The notes beneath the pieces were generated by a model. It did no database searches. It saw only the letters and a program-made list of their open reading frames with translations, and was not told the DNA's origin. A program made the translations under genes and the position numbers. From Hyphomicrobium sp. (lineage in GTDB: Bacteria; Pseudomonadota; Alphaproteobacteria; Rhizobiales; Hyphomicrobiaceae), in assembly GCA_003987725.1 (NCBI GenBank), contig RXJH01000008.1, positions 1-64,000 of the forward strand: 64,000 nucleotides of DNA. Direction: 5' to 3'. Of the stretch, positions 56,443 through 64,000 are shown piece after piece. How positions within the stretch are numbered: position 1 is the first letter of the stretch; every line of letters begins with the position of its first letter.

Positions 56443-56968
56443 GCGAGCCTATATGGCGAGAAGCGTCAAAAATAACAATCGGAACGCGATGGCTCCGGCG
56501 AGTAGCTTCGGGGTGCGAAGCTTTGCTATAATTGAATCGCCGGAGGGCTGAACTTGTCCTCCCGGCGGAACAAACCGCGAGCCTGCCTCGTTAATCGAGG
56601 CAAATGCTTGTTTTGTCTCAAATTGCAGCGTGCGTCGTTCAGATCCGATGAGATTTTAGATGGCGCAATATTCCAGGCCCCTTCTCTTTAAGATCGCCCT
56701 AGCCCGCGCTCGCCCCTGCTATTGCTACGGTTGTATTTGCCTCACCCCCGACGAACGGGCTTATGAGCGCCGTGTCTTCAGGCTGGCGAACGCCTGGGGA
56801 AGGCGCATCAGACGGACACCGCGCGCCAATATCGTTGGCAATTAGGCCGGCTGGACAGTGTGACAAGGGCGCAAGCCCCGCCGAGTTTGTGCCTTCCGCG
56901 CCTTGCCGCAAATATCGAAATCCCGCAGAAGTACTAACCTTAAGTCGTTCGAGACGGGGCATTTCGGA
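56443..56968. other. 526-base intergenic region with nested hairpins before dapF
   Basis: The gap between divergent dapF and the pagL-like gene has no credible gene. The part at 56492-56601 folds strongly: CTCCGGCG (56492-56499) with CGCCGGAG (56537-56544); inside it AGCTTCG (56503-56509) with CGAAGCT (56515-56521); then GCGG/CCGC (56564-56577); then TGCCTCG (56583-56589) with CGAGGCA (56595-56601). On the minus strand these would form a 5' leader of dapF starting about 50 bases from its ATG. I do not recognise a known riboswitch. The rest (56602-56968) shows nothing further. Confidence 0.5.
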
Positions 56969-57529
56969 ATGAGGGTTTTTGCGCGCATCGCCCTGGCAGC
57001 CGGTCTCGCCACCCTCATGGCGGCCGGAGCGGCAGAGGGCGCAGCGGCTGACGGCCTCCTCTACGCCCTGAAAGTTGGCGTTCTCGCCCATGACGTGCCC
57101 GACCTCTGGAGCGGCTTCCAGGTGGAGCACAACGCCGCCGACATCAACATTGAAGCGCAGTTTGCGGCCGCCTGGGCGCTGCCCTGGGGTGCCATTCGCC
57201 CGGTCATTGGCGGTTCGATCAACACGCGCGGCGATACCAGCGACGGCTATATCGACGCCCGCTGGCAGGGTGACTGCCCGTCAGGCCTGTTCTTCGGCCT
57301 CGGCCTCGGCGCCGCCATCCACGACGGTGAAATCGGCGGCCCGGGTTCAGATCCCGACAAGAAATGGCTCGGCTCGCGCGTGCTGTTCCACATCCCTATG
57401 GAAGTCGGCTACCACTTGGATGAACACAACGACATCTCGGTCTATTTCGAGCACATGTCGAACGCCTACACCCAGAAATACAATGAAGGCATGGACCGCA
57501 TCGGCCTCCGCTACGGCTACCGGTTTTAA
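56969..57529 (+). CDS. Lipid A 3-O-deacylase PagL-like (acyloxyacyl hydrolase)
   Basis: A 186-residue outer-membrane barrel protein with a signal peptide (about 1-29, ending AAADG). Eight short amphipathic strands follow. The active-site pattern is in the last strands: FEHMSNAYTQKYNEGMDRIGLRYGYRF contains the His-x-Ser pair and the Glu of the PagL triad, and the chain ends in Phe as outer-membrane proteins do. It would remove the 3-O acyl chain of lipid A. ATG 56969 is chosen because it begins the signal peptide; an open frame runs from 56903. Confidence 0.85.
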   Translation: MRVFARIALAAGLATLMAAGAAEGAAADGLLYALKVGVLAHDVPDLWSGFQVEHNAADINIEAQFAAAWALPWGAIRPVIGGSINTRGDTSDGYIDARWQGDCPSGLFFGLGLGAAIHDGEIGGPGSDPDKKWLGSRVLFHIPMEVGYHLDEHNDISVYFEHMSNAYTQKYNEGMDRIGLRYGYRF

Positions 57530-57722
57530 GCATACGTCTTCAGAGCCCGGCCGAGCCAATCGAGCGCTGGCTTGATTGCAAGCTCTTCCCGCCTGGCGCG
57601 TGAAAAAATCCCTAAAAACATCACGTTAGCGTCATTTGGTGCGCAATTGAAACCCGCGGGGTTGATTGCAAAATGCTGCGCGCCAACATCGCAAACGTAA
57701 GGAAAAGGGAGATGAAAAAACA

Positions 57723-58232
57723 ATGCGCATCGCTTCTTGGGCAGTTGCCGGGGCTCTGACGATCCTTGGCACCACTGCAGCATTTGCGACGACCCCAGCG
57801 TTCGAGGACAACAAATTGAATTTCAAGGGCTGCGACGGTGCGCAGGTCAGCGTTCGGTGGCTCGGTGACGATTTTCAGCTTTCGGCGGGAGGAAAAGTGC
57901 TCGGCAAGGAGCGCGCGTCTTTTGAGTTCGTCGGATGGGACGGCAAGTGCTCGACGGCACGCTGGGCCACGGATCAAGCGAAATTCGCCGTCGGCGCGGA
58001 CGCGTCTGCGAGTTCATCATCTTTGATCCGCTTCATGGCAACCGATGGGTCACGGTGGCTCGCCATGCGCGACGGTGACGGCTTTTTCGTTGCGCGCATC
58101 GCCGCAAACGATGAAGAAATTTCATCTCCACGCATAACGGAAATTGCAGCATGGCTCGAACGGTCGAGCAGAGAGTACAGTCCCGGCCGAACGCTCGCCA
58201 AGCACCTCAAGACGGAAGTCATCGCAGACTAG
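57723..58232 (+). CDS. Secreted hypothetical protein, 169 residues
   Basis: A signal peptide (MRIASWAVAGALTILGTTAAFA) precedes a mature chain with two Cys (FKGCDGAQVSVRWLGD and WDGKCSTARWA), a Ser-rich middle and a basic C-terminus (RTLAKHLKTEVIAD). I do not recognise the family. GGGAGA lies upstream of the ATG at 57723. It stands alone 193 bases after the pagL-like gene. Confidence 0.6.
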   Translation: MRIASWAVAGALTILGTTAAFATTPAFEDNKLNFKGCDGAQVSVRWLGDDFQLSAGGKVLGKERASFEFVGWDGKCSTARWATDQAKFAVGADASASSSSLIRFMATDGSRWLAMRDGDGFFVARIAANDEEISSPRITEIAAWLERSSREYSPGRTLAKHLKTEVIAD

Positions 58233-58667
58233 CCGTTGCTCACCGCCACATCGGATCGAAGCGCCTGCCGCCAGACGCGGCAGGCCAAGCCAAGATGACG
58301 CACCGCTCCGCCACTTCACGGACGGCCCTCCCGAGCCCGTTTTGAGGCCGAAGGGATACCCGGACATTGACTTCTAGGGCCCTTTCCCCCATACCCACGC
58401 CATTCCGACGGCCCTGACCTCAGAGCCGCCTCCCTGCACATGGCCTTTTTTCGCGAAAAGCGTCCGGGAGGCAGGGGGGTTAACATCCGGCAGCGCGTGG
58501 CGCTCCCGGGTGCTTTTGTGTTTGTTTAAGCTTGAAGGAGCAGGGCAAGGACATCACTTCGACGAGCGCAGCGAGACGGGCGGTCAAGGACCGCCGGTGC
58601 GTTGCGCCGCCTCCCCCAAAGCCCTTGGGTCGGCGGAGAGCGAAGCGACCTAGCCGTGAGCGAATAG
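58233..58667. other. 435-base region before ffh with structured leader
   Basis: No credible gene is seen. Two strong hairpins lie in the last 90 bases before ffh: GGCGGTC-AAG-GACCGCC at 58579-58595, and CGCCG...CGGCG enclosing CCCAA...TTGGG at 58605-58635. An earlier CCGGGAG/CTCCCGG pair at about 58465-58509 spans 45 bases. The SRP RNA gene (4.5S, with its conserved GGTCAGG...GGAAGCAGCC loop) is not present here. The region may be the ffh mRNA leader. Confidence 0.5.
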
Positions 58668-60257
58668 ATGTTTCAATCGCTGACAGAGCGCCTCTCGGGC
58701 GTCCTCGATAAGCTGACACGACGTGGCGCGCTGACCGAAAGCGACGTCGTCGAGGCGATGCGCGAAGTTCGCCGCGCCCTGCTCGAAGCCGACGTCGCGC
58801 TCGATGTCGTCAAGGATTTCACCGAGAAGGTCAAAGCCAAGGCCGTCGGCGCCGAAGTCTTACGCTCCGTCACGCCCGGCCAGATGGTCGTCAAGATCGT
58901 CAACGACGAGCTCGTCGCGATGCTGGGCTCGGACGCACAGCCGATCGATCTCCACGCGGCGCCGCCCGTCGGCATCCTAATGGTCGGCCTGCAGGGCTCG
59001 GGCAAGACGACGACGACCGCCAAGATCGCCTACCGTCTGACGAACCGCGATCGCAAGAAAGTGCTGATGGCCTCGCTCGACACGCGGCGGCCGGCAGCAC
59101 AGGAACAGCTGCGCGTCCTCGGCGAGCAGACGGGCGTCGCGACGCTTCCGATCATCGCTGGCCAGACGCCACTGCAGATCGCCCGCCGTGCCGAAGATGC
59201 AGCCAAGCTCGGCGGCTTCGACGTCATCATCTACGACACCGCCGGACGCGTCACCGTCGACGAAGAGTTGATGGATGAAGTTCGCGACGTAAAAGCCGCG
59301 ATCCATCCGCACGAAGTTCTTCTCGTCGCCGACTCGCTGACCGGCCAGGACGCCGTCAACACCGCTAAAGCCTTCGACGGCCATATCGGCGTGACAGGCA
59401 TCGTCCTGACCCGCGCCGACGGCGATGGCCGCGGCGGCGCCGCGCTCTCCATGCGCGCCGTCACCGGCAAGCCCATCAAGCTGATCGGCGTCGGCGAAAA
59501 GTGGGACGCGCTCGAAGACTTCCACCCGGGCCGCATCGCCTCGCGCATTCTCGGCATGGGCGACGTCGTCTCGCTCGTCGAAAAAGCCGCCCAAACGATC
59601 GACATCGAGAAGGCGACGAAGATCGCCGAGAAGATGAAGAAGGGGTCGTTCGACCTCGAAGACCTTTCCGATCAATTGCAGCAGATGCAGAAGCTCGGCG
59701 GCATGGGCGGCGTGCTCGGCATGTTGCCCGGCGTCGCCAAGATCAAAGGTCAGATCAACGAAGCCGGTCTCGACAAGAGCCTCGTGCATCAGCGCGCGAT
59801 CATCTCATCGATGACGCCGAAGGAACGGCGCAATCCGAAGCTCCTCGACGCCAAGCGCAAGCGCCGCATCGCCTCCGGCTCCGGCACCAAGGTCGAAGAG
59901 ATCAACAAGCTTCTGAAAATGCACCGCCAGATGGCGGACATGATGAAAACCATGGGCCGCAACGGCGGCATGCTGAACAAATTCCTCGGACGCACGGGTG
60001 GCGGACCTTCCGATGCCGAACTGCAGGCGATGCAGGCCGACCTCGCAAAGCTCGACCCCAAGGCGCTCGAACAGCTTCCCGAAGAACTCAAGGAACAGGT
60101 CACCAAGGGTCTGACGGGCGGGGGCGGTGGAATGCCGAGCCTCCCGCCGGGTCTTGGGCGTGGCCTTCCCGGTCTCGGCGGCGGACTACCGAGAGGCCTG
60201 CCAGGCCTCGGTGGCGGAATGCCTAAGTTCCCCGGGATTCCCGGAAAGAAAAGATAA
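58668..60257 (+). CDS. ffh: Signal recognition particle protein Ffh
   Basis: The SRP54 GTPase that binds signal sequences and delivers ribosomes to FtsY. It has 529 residues, longer than the usual 450-500 because of the tail. The N domain, G domain (GLQGSGKTTTTAKIAYRL near 105, DTAGRVTVDEELMDEV, LTRADGDGRGGAALS) and Met-rich M domain (QMQKLGGMGGVLGMLPGV..., HRQMADMMKTMGRNGGMLNK) are in order. The last 45 residues are a Gly/Pro/Leu repeat (GLGRGLPGLGGGLPRGLPGL...). rpsP follows at 51 bases. Confidence 0.97.
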   Translation: MFQSLTERLSGVLDKLTRRGALTESDVVEAMREVRRALLEADVALDVVKDFTEKVKAKAVGAEVLRSVTPGQMVVKIVNDELVAMLGSDAQPIDLHAAPPVGILMVGLQGSGKTTTTAKIAYRLTNRDRKKVLMASLDTRRPAAQEQLRVLGEQTGVATLPIIAGQTPLQIARRAEDAAKLGGFDVIIYDTAGRVTVDEELMDEVRDVKAAIHPHEVLLVADSLTGQDAVNTAKAFDGHIGVTGIVLTRADGDGRGGAALSMRAVTGKPIKLIGVGEKWDALEDFHPGRIASRILGMGDVVSLVEKAAQTIDIEKATKIAEKMKKGSFDLEDLSDQLQQMQKLGGMGGVLGMLPGVAKIKGQINEAGLDKSLVHQRAIISSMTPKERRNPKLLDAKRKRRIASGSGTKVEEINKLLKMHRQMADMMKTMGRNGGMLNKFLGRTGGGPSDAELQAMQADLAKLDPKALEQLPEELKEQVTKGLTGGGGGMPSLPPGLGRGLPGLGGGLPRGLPGLGGGMPKFPGIPGKKR

Positions 60258-60308
60258 CGCTGCAAACCAACTCAAGAACACATTCGATTTGAACAGGAGA
60301 ACAGAACG

Positions 60309-60680
60309 ATGTCGGTGAAAATTCGCTTGTCGCGCGGTGGCGCCAAGAAGCGTCCCTACTACTACGTGGTTGTTGCCCACCACTCGGCGCCGCGCGACGG
60401 TCGCTACATCGAGCAGATCGGCACCTTCGATCCGATGCTGAAGAAGGACGATCCGAACCGCGTCAAGCTGATCGAGGATCGCGTGAAGCATTGGCTCGGC
60501 GTCGGCGCGCAGCCGACCGACCGCGTCCTCCGTCTGCTCGACGGCCAGGGCTTCGCCAAGCGCACGCCTTCGAACAATCCCGAGAAGGCGAAGCCGAAGA
60601 AGAAAGCTCAGGAGCGCGCTGCTGCAGCTGCCGAGAAGGCCGCCAAGGCAGCCGAAGCCGCACAGGGCGAAACGGCTTAA
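60309..60680 (+). CDS. rpsP: 30S ribosomal protein S16
   Basis: A 123-residue ribosomal protein needed for 30S assembly. [42 protein letters not shown] is the family core; the C-terminal 35 residues form a Lys/Ala-rich extension ([26 protein letters not shown]) common in alphaproteobacteria. AGGAGA precedes the ATG. A strong terminator follows, so it may be expressed separately from rimM. Confidence 0.97.
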   Translation: MSVKIRLSRGGAKKRPYYYVVVAHHSAPRDGRYIEQIGTFDPMLKKDDPNRVKLIEDRVKHWLGVGAQPTDRVLRLLDGQGFAKRTPSNNPEKAKPKKKAQERAAAAAEKAAKAAEAAQGETA

Positions 60681-60710
60681 GTCGAAACGAGATATTTTCG
60701 CTTCAAAAAA

Positions 60711-60740
60711 CCTTCCGAGAGCAACTCGGGAGGTTTTTTT
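60711..60740 (+). terminator. Rho-independent terminator after rpsP
   Basis: CCTTCCGAG pairs with CTCGGGAGG (one G-T pair) around a 5-base loop, followed by seven T. Six A stand before it, so it can also work for the other strand. It lies 31 bases after the rpsP stop. Confidence 0.9.
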
Positions 60741-60803
60741 GTTGCTGCTCTCATTGGCCCGAATTTTGGAGCACGCCGCTCCGGGTGAGTGGGAGAAGAG
60801 GCG

Positions 60804-61226
60804 ATGAAGGACCAAATGGAGATTAATGGCCTATTTGAGGTCATTAGAGCCCGCGACGCAGAACGGGCACATGCATCTGATCGATTCATTTTGATATGCC
60901 GCAAGGGCCGGCTCTTCGGCGCGGATCCACGCGGCCGGGTCTATATGGGTGAGCTTAAGGCACCCCCGAAGAACGCCCCACGCCGCACATCTCTGCGTGG
61001 AACTTACAGAATTCCGCTGCATCAGAAGTCGCCGCGGCCTCCGCCGGTCAAACCGAGCTTCGCAGTTCCGATTAGCGGCGAGATTGATCCATTCGCACTC
61101 TTTCAGAACGCAACTGTTCGCGTTGGCGGCAAAGCGATCAACATAGAGATCAGGTATCTCGGTCCTTTGCCAAGTCACGGACACAAGGGACAGAGAGAAG
61201 AGACGCTACCCTCTGGTACAAATTGA
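60804..61226 (+). CDS. Hypothetical protein, 140 residues
   Basis: A basic protein (MKDQMEINGLFEVIRARDAERAHASDRFILI...) with a middle stretch rich in Arg and Pro (KAPPKNAPRRTSLRGTYRIPLHQKSPRPPPVKPS). I do not recognise it. GGAGAAGAG precedes the ATG at 60804. It lies between rpsP and rimM, where Rhizobiales normally have nothing, and its codon use looks less G+C-biased than its neighbours, so it may be a recent insertion. Confidence 0.5.
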   Translation: MKDQMEINGLFEVIRARDAERAHASDRFILICRKGRLFGADPRGRVYMGELKAPPKNAPRRTSLRGTYRIPLHQKSPRPPPVKPSFAVPISGEIDPFALFQNATVRVGGKAINIEIRYLGPLPSHGHKGQREETLPSGTN

Positions 61227-61355
61227 TTTGAATTTCGCCGTTGCCATATAATGCAGGCCCAACTCCGGTTAATTCATTAAAAACATCGAGCTTGCGATTT
61301 CCCGCAATTCGAAACACGACATCGCTTCCAACCTGAAACCCGCGGTAGACCTCCA

Positions 61356-61934
61356 TTGCCGAACAGCAAAAGCACGCAGAAAATCCTCATCGGCGAAATT
61401 TCCGGTGCGCACGGCATCCGTGGCGACGTTCTGGTTCGCGCGTATACCGGAACGCCGGACGCCATTGCGTCGTACGGACCGCTGACCGACGAGTCCGGAA
61501 AGCGAAGTTTTTCACTTCGCGTCGTGCGCGTGACTCCCAAAGGGATCGTCGCGCGGATCAATGGAATCGAGGATCGCAATGCTGCCGAGCCATTGCGAGG
61601 GATCAAGCTCTACGTAACCCGCGACCGATTGCCGGAACCTGAAGGCGCGGAGTACTATTACGCCGACCTCGTTGGGCTTAACGCAGTGTCTGAGGATGGC
61701 AGCGCGCTCGGCAAAATCGTCTCTGTGCAGAATTTCGGCGCGGGCGATTTGCTCGAGCTGAAGCCGAGTGACGGCTCAGCGACGGAATTCATTCCGTTCG
61801 AAGATCAATATGTGCCCAAGATCGATCTTCCGTCACACACCATCGTTATCAAGCGTCCGGAATTGACCGGCGACGAGGATGACGCCGGCACGCTGGAAGA
61901 AGATGAAGATACCGAAGAAGACGATCGCGCCTAA
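61356..61934 (+). CDS. rimM: Ribosome maturation factor RimM
   Basis: A 192-residue 30S assembly factor that binds S19. The N-terminal RimM domain (ILIGEISGAHGIRGDVLVRAY) and C-terminal PRC barrel (YYYADLVGLNAVSEDGSALGKIVSVQNFGAGDLLELK, FIPFEDQYVPKID) are intact; the last 25 residues are acidic. The start is TTG 61356 with no good ribosome site, and no alternative lies upstream in frame. trmD and rplS, which usually follow, are absent here. The stop overlaps that of the facing ubiH-like gene (CTAA). Confidence 0.93.
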   Translation: MPNSKSTQKILIGEISGAHGIRGDVLVRAYTGTPDAIASYGPLTDESGKRSFSLRVVRVTPKGIVARINGIEDRNAAEPLRGIKLYVTRDRLPEPEGAEYYYADLVGLNAVSEDGSALGKIVSVQNFGAGDLLELKPSDGSATEFIPFEDQYVPKIDLPSHTIVIKRPELTGDEDDAGTLEEDEDTEEDDRA

Positions 61935-63169
61935 ACAGGGCATCCGCGCGCGAGCTTCGGCAAATCTCCGGTAATGCCCGCGGCCTCGGCGATAATGTAA
62001 TCCTTGAGCGTCGGAAGCTTGTCCAGAACGCCCAGCGCAGCACCACGGCCAGCCCGAAGCACGACGCTGTCGATCGCAAAGGCGCGATTGATTCCATCGT
62101 AGAGCGATGCCGACATCGCGGAATCGAAACGGCGCCAGCGCTGGTAACGCTCGAGATGCGTCCCATTGCCGAAATCGATCCCGAGACGGCCCGCGTCGGC
62201 CAATACCTCGATCAACGCTGCCGCATCGCGCAGCGCGAGATTGACGCCCTGCCCCGCAACCGGATGCACGCCATGCGCGGCGTCACCGACCAGCGCAAAC
62301 CTTGGCGCGATGAGCCGGCGCGCGATACGCACATCGAGCGGCCACGACTGACGCGGTCCGTCGAGCGTGATCGCGCCGAAGCGGCCACCGATCCGCCGGT
62401 CGAGCTCGGCGAGAAAAGCTTCGTCATCGAGCGCCGTCACGCGCGCAGCTTCGTCTTTATCGGCACTCCACGTAATACACGCGCGATTGTGCGGCAGCGG
62501 CAGGATAGCGAAGGGACCGCCCGGCAGAAAATGCTGGATCGCAACACCGCCATGCGGCTCTTCGAATTTCACGCGCGCCACGATGCCGGTTTGCGGATAG
62601 GGCCAGCCGATCGTCTTGATGCCGGCGTCGTCCCTGAGCTTCGAATTTCTTCCGTCGGCCGCAATGGTGAGCGCAGCGCTGATCGCCCGTCCATCTCGAA
62701 GCGTGAGTTCGCTCGCATATTCACCGAGCAGCAACCCATCGATTTCCGCCGGAGCCAACCAGGTAATGGCCGGATCATTCGCAATCGTCTTGTAGAGAGC
62801 CGCCGCAAGCGATGCCGCCGGCACGATGTAGGCGGCGGGCGCGCCATCCTTCGTATGCGCGTCGTACGTCACCTTCGCGGACCGGAAGGCGTCGTCGATA
62901 TTGGAATCCGAAATCTCGATCGAAGTGACAGCCTGGGCGTCAGCGCTCATCGCCTCCCACGCGCCAAGCCCTTCGAGGATCGTCTTCGTCCCGGCCCAAA
63001 TGGCGAATGCCCGGCTGTCCGGGGCGGCCTTCGCCATTTCGGGATTGGTACGGTCGATGATGGCCAGCCGGATATCGGGGCCAAGCGCCTGCGTCAGGCC
63101 CCGCGCCACCGCCATGCCTGCGAAACTACCGCCCGCAATCGCCACATCGAACTTCAATTTACGCACCAC
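61931..63169 (-). CDS. FAD-dependent hydroxylase of the UbiH/UbiF/VisC type
   Basis: A 412-residue flavoprotein monooxygenase, most likely in ubiquinone ring hydroxylation. The FAD Rossmann motif is AIAGGSFAGMAVARGL at the N-terminus, the middle DG-type motif is ALTIAADGRNSKLRD, and the second FAD motif is ALVGDAAHGVHPVAGQGVNLALRDAAAL (about 290-317). Gene assignment to ubiH, ubiF or ubiI is not possible by eye. It is divergent from tesB and converges with rimM. Confidence 0.9.
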   Translation of the reverse strand: MVRKLKFDVAIAGGSFAGMAVARGLTQALGPDIRLAIIDRTNPEMAKAAPDSRAFAIWAGTKTILEGLGAWEAMSADAQAVTSIEISDSNIDDAFRSAKVTYDAHTKDGAPAAYIVPAASLAAALYKTIANDPAITWLAPAEIDGLLLGEYASELTLRDGRAISAALTIAADGRNSKLRDDAGIKTIGWPYPQTGIVARVKFEEPHGGVAIQHFLPGGPFAILPLPHNRACITWSADKDEAARVTALDDEAFLAELDRRIGGRFGAITLDGPRQSWPLDVRIARRLIAPRFALVGDAAHGVHPVAGQGVNLALRDAAALIEVLADAGRLGIDFGNGTHLERYQRWRRFDSAMSASLYDGINRAFAIDSVVLRAGRGAALGVLDKLPTLKDYIIAEAAGITGDLPKLARGCPV

Positions 63170-63283
63170 CGATTGCTGTCTGCTCTACCGCAACTTGCTT
63201 TTCGTGCCGCCCATGACAGCCTAAGTATCTACGCGCCGTCTTTCTGGGTTCATCTCACTACAACTTCTCTACGAAAGTCCACC

Positions 63284-64000
63284 ATGACAGCTTTGTCTTC
63301 GCCGCACCCGGCCCTGGATAAGCTTATCCAGACGCTGACCCTCGAACCGCTTGAAGACAACCTGTTCCGCGGGCCAAAGGCGAGCGAAGGCTGGCAACGT
63401 GTTTACGGCGGCCTCGTGCTCGGCCAGGCCCTGGTTGCAGCCGCATCGACGGTCGACGAAAATCGCCCGATTCACTCCCTGCATGGTTACTTCCTGCTCG
63501 CCGGCGATCCCGAGCGCGAGATCGTCTACGACGTTGAACGGATCCGGGACGGCGGCAGTTTCACGACCCGGCGCGTTCGCGCCATCCAGCACGGCCGCGC
63601 CATTTTCTCGATGAGCGCGTCGTTTCACAAGCCGGAAACGGGGTTCGAACATCAGTCGAAGATGCCCGCCGTTCCGCCGCCGGAAGCCTTGCCGAGCAGC
63701 CAGGAGCTTCTGAGCGCCGGCAATTCCGACTTGCCCGAGAGCATGCGCGCTTACCTGAGCCGTGACCGGCCCATCGACGTGCGCATCGTCGACCCGTCCC
63801 GCTATGCGAGCCGCGAACCGCGGCCGCCGGAGCAGTCGATCTGGCTGAGATCTAACGGCCCCCTGACCAGCAACGCCTACATCCACCAGGCCGTTCTCGC
63901 CTACGCGTCTGACTTCACCCTGCTCGACACCGCCCTGGTCGCCCACGGCAAGCTCCTGTTCGACACCGACGTGCAACTCGCGAGCCTCGACCACGCCATG
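63284..64000 (+). CDS. tesB: Acyl-CoA thioesterase II, truncated by the window end
   Basis: The first 239 residues of a double hot-dog thioesterase (about 285 in full) that hydrolyses medium- and long-chain acyl-CoA. Family blocks are LEDNLFRGPKASEGWQRVYGGLVLGQAL, HSLHGYFLLAGDPEREIVYDVERIRDGGSFTTRRVRAIQHG, and YASDFTLLDTAL near the right end, which carries the Asp of the catalytic triad. ATG 63284 is the first start in frame. The C-terminal part lies outside the window. Confidence 0.95.
   Translation, partial: MTALSSPHPALDKLIQTLTLEPLEDNLFRGPKASEGWQRVYGGLVLGQALVAAASTVDENRPIHSLHGYFLLAGDPEREIVYDVERIRDGGSFTTRRVRAIQHGRAIFSMSASFHKPETGFEHQSKMPAVPPPEALPSSQELLSAGNSDLPESMRAYLSRDRPIDVRIVDPSRYASREPRPPEQSIWLRSNGPLTSNAYIHQAVLAYASDFTLLDTALVAHGKLLFDTDVQLASLDHAM

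Noticed and set aside
56443-56700. A lysine riboswitch upstream of dapF
   Set aside because: The hairpin set lacks the five-way junction layout and conserved AGAGGTGC-type core that I know for the lysine class.
56660-56845. A 61-residue open frame between dapF and the pagL-like gene
   Set aside because: It has no ribosome site, an odd Cys/Arg-rich composition and no recognisable motif.
58233-58667. The 4.5S SRP RNA gene upstream of ffh
   Set aside because: The conserved tetraloop and GGTCAGG / GGAAGCAGCC segments are absent.

Overview
The window is a chromosomal segment of an alphaproteobacterium of the Hyphomicrobiales (Rhizobiales) type, and a Hyphomicrobium-like organism is my best guess. 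The reasons are the high G+C coding style, the gene orders hisB/hslV (divergent) with hslU nearby, hisA next to prfC, dapF-mtaB-ftsY-yciB and dapB-gpmA, a phasin gene, an imperfect palindrome upstream of leuC that is familiar from Rhizobiales genomes, and LexA-type GAAC-N7-GAAC boxes. I see no tRNA, rRNA, insertion sequence, prophage or CRISPR array. Most of the window is core metabolism and information processing.

Layout. 1-16100: the tail of radC, an MHS-type transporter, trxB, a LysR regulator, leuC, a FeeM-like N-acyltransferase, a methyltransferase, two unrelated putative zinc metalloproteins, leuD, gloA-like, tauE-like, DUF2244, nth, hisF, prfC and hisA. 16100-23200: several small unknown genes including two tandem Cas2/SinR-like proteins, then hisH, DUF2628, hisB, hslV, a membrane protein and hslU. 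23300-33600: rlmN, unknown membrane and secreted proteins, a DsbA-fold isomerase, argG, a Kef-type antiporter and the agmatine-to-putrescine pair aguA-aguB. 33650-37700: a TonB-dependent receptor, a molbindin, a secreted protein and a site-2 protease. 37700-51100: typA, a PIF1-like helicase, phasin, ppa, dapB, gpmA, an M23 peptidase, leuB and asd. 51100-56450, minus strand: marR, two yciB paralogues, ftsY, mtaB and dapF. 56950-64000: pagL-like, ffh, rpsP, rimM, a ubiH-like gene and truncated tesB.

How the genes work together. leuC, leuD and leuB supply leucine synthesis but lie in three separate places. hisB, hisH, hisA and hisF form a loosened histidine cluster. asd, dapB and dapF belong to lysine/diaminopimelate synthesis. 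ffh and ftsY are the two GTPases of co-translational targeting. hslV and hslU form one protease. rpsP and rimM serve 30S assembly.

Most interesting: (1) two Cas2/SinR-like small genes preceded by two exact direct-repeat boxes of the alphaproteobacterial LexA type and a third GAAC/GTTC dyad, which suggests a DNA-damage-induced locus without any CRISPR array; (2) a TonB-dependent receptor whose immediate downstream neighbour is a molybdate-binding Mop protein and whose upstream region holds AT-rich dyads resembling ModE operators, a candidate outer-membrane route for molybdenum or tungsten species; (3) a phasin promoter with a PhaR-type TGC-N3-GCA operator on its -35; (4) strongly structured intergenic regions before dapF and before ffh.
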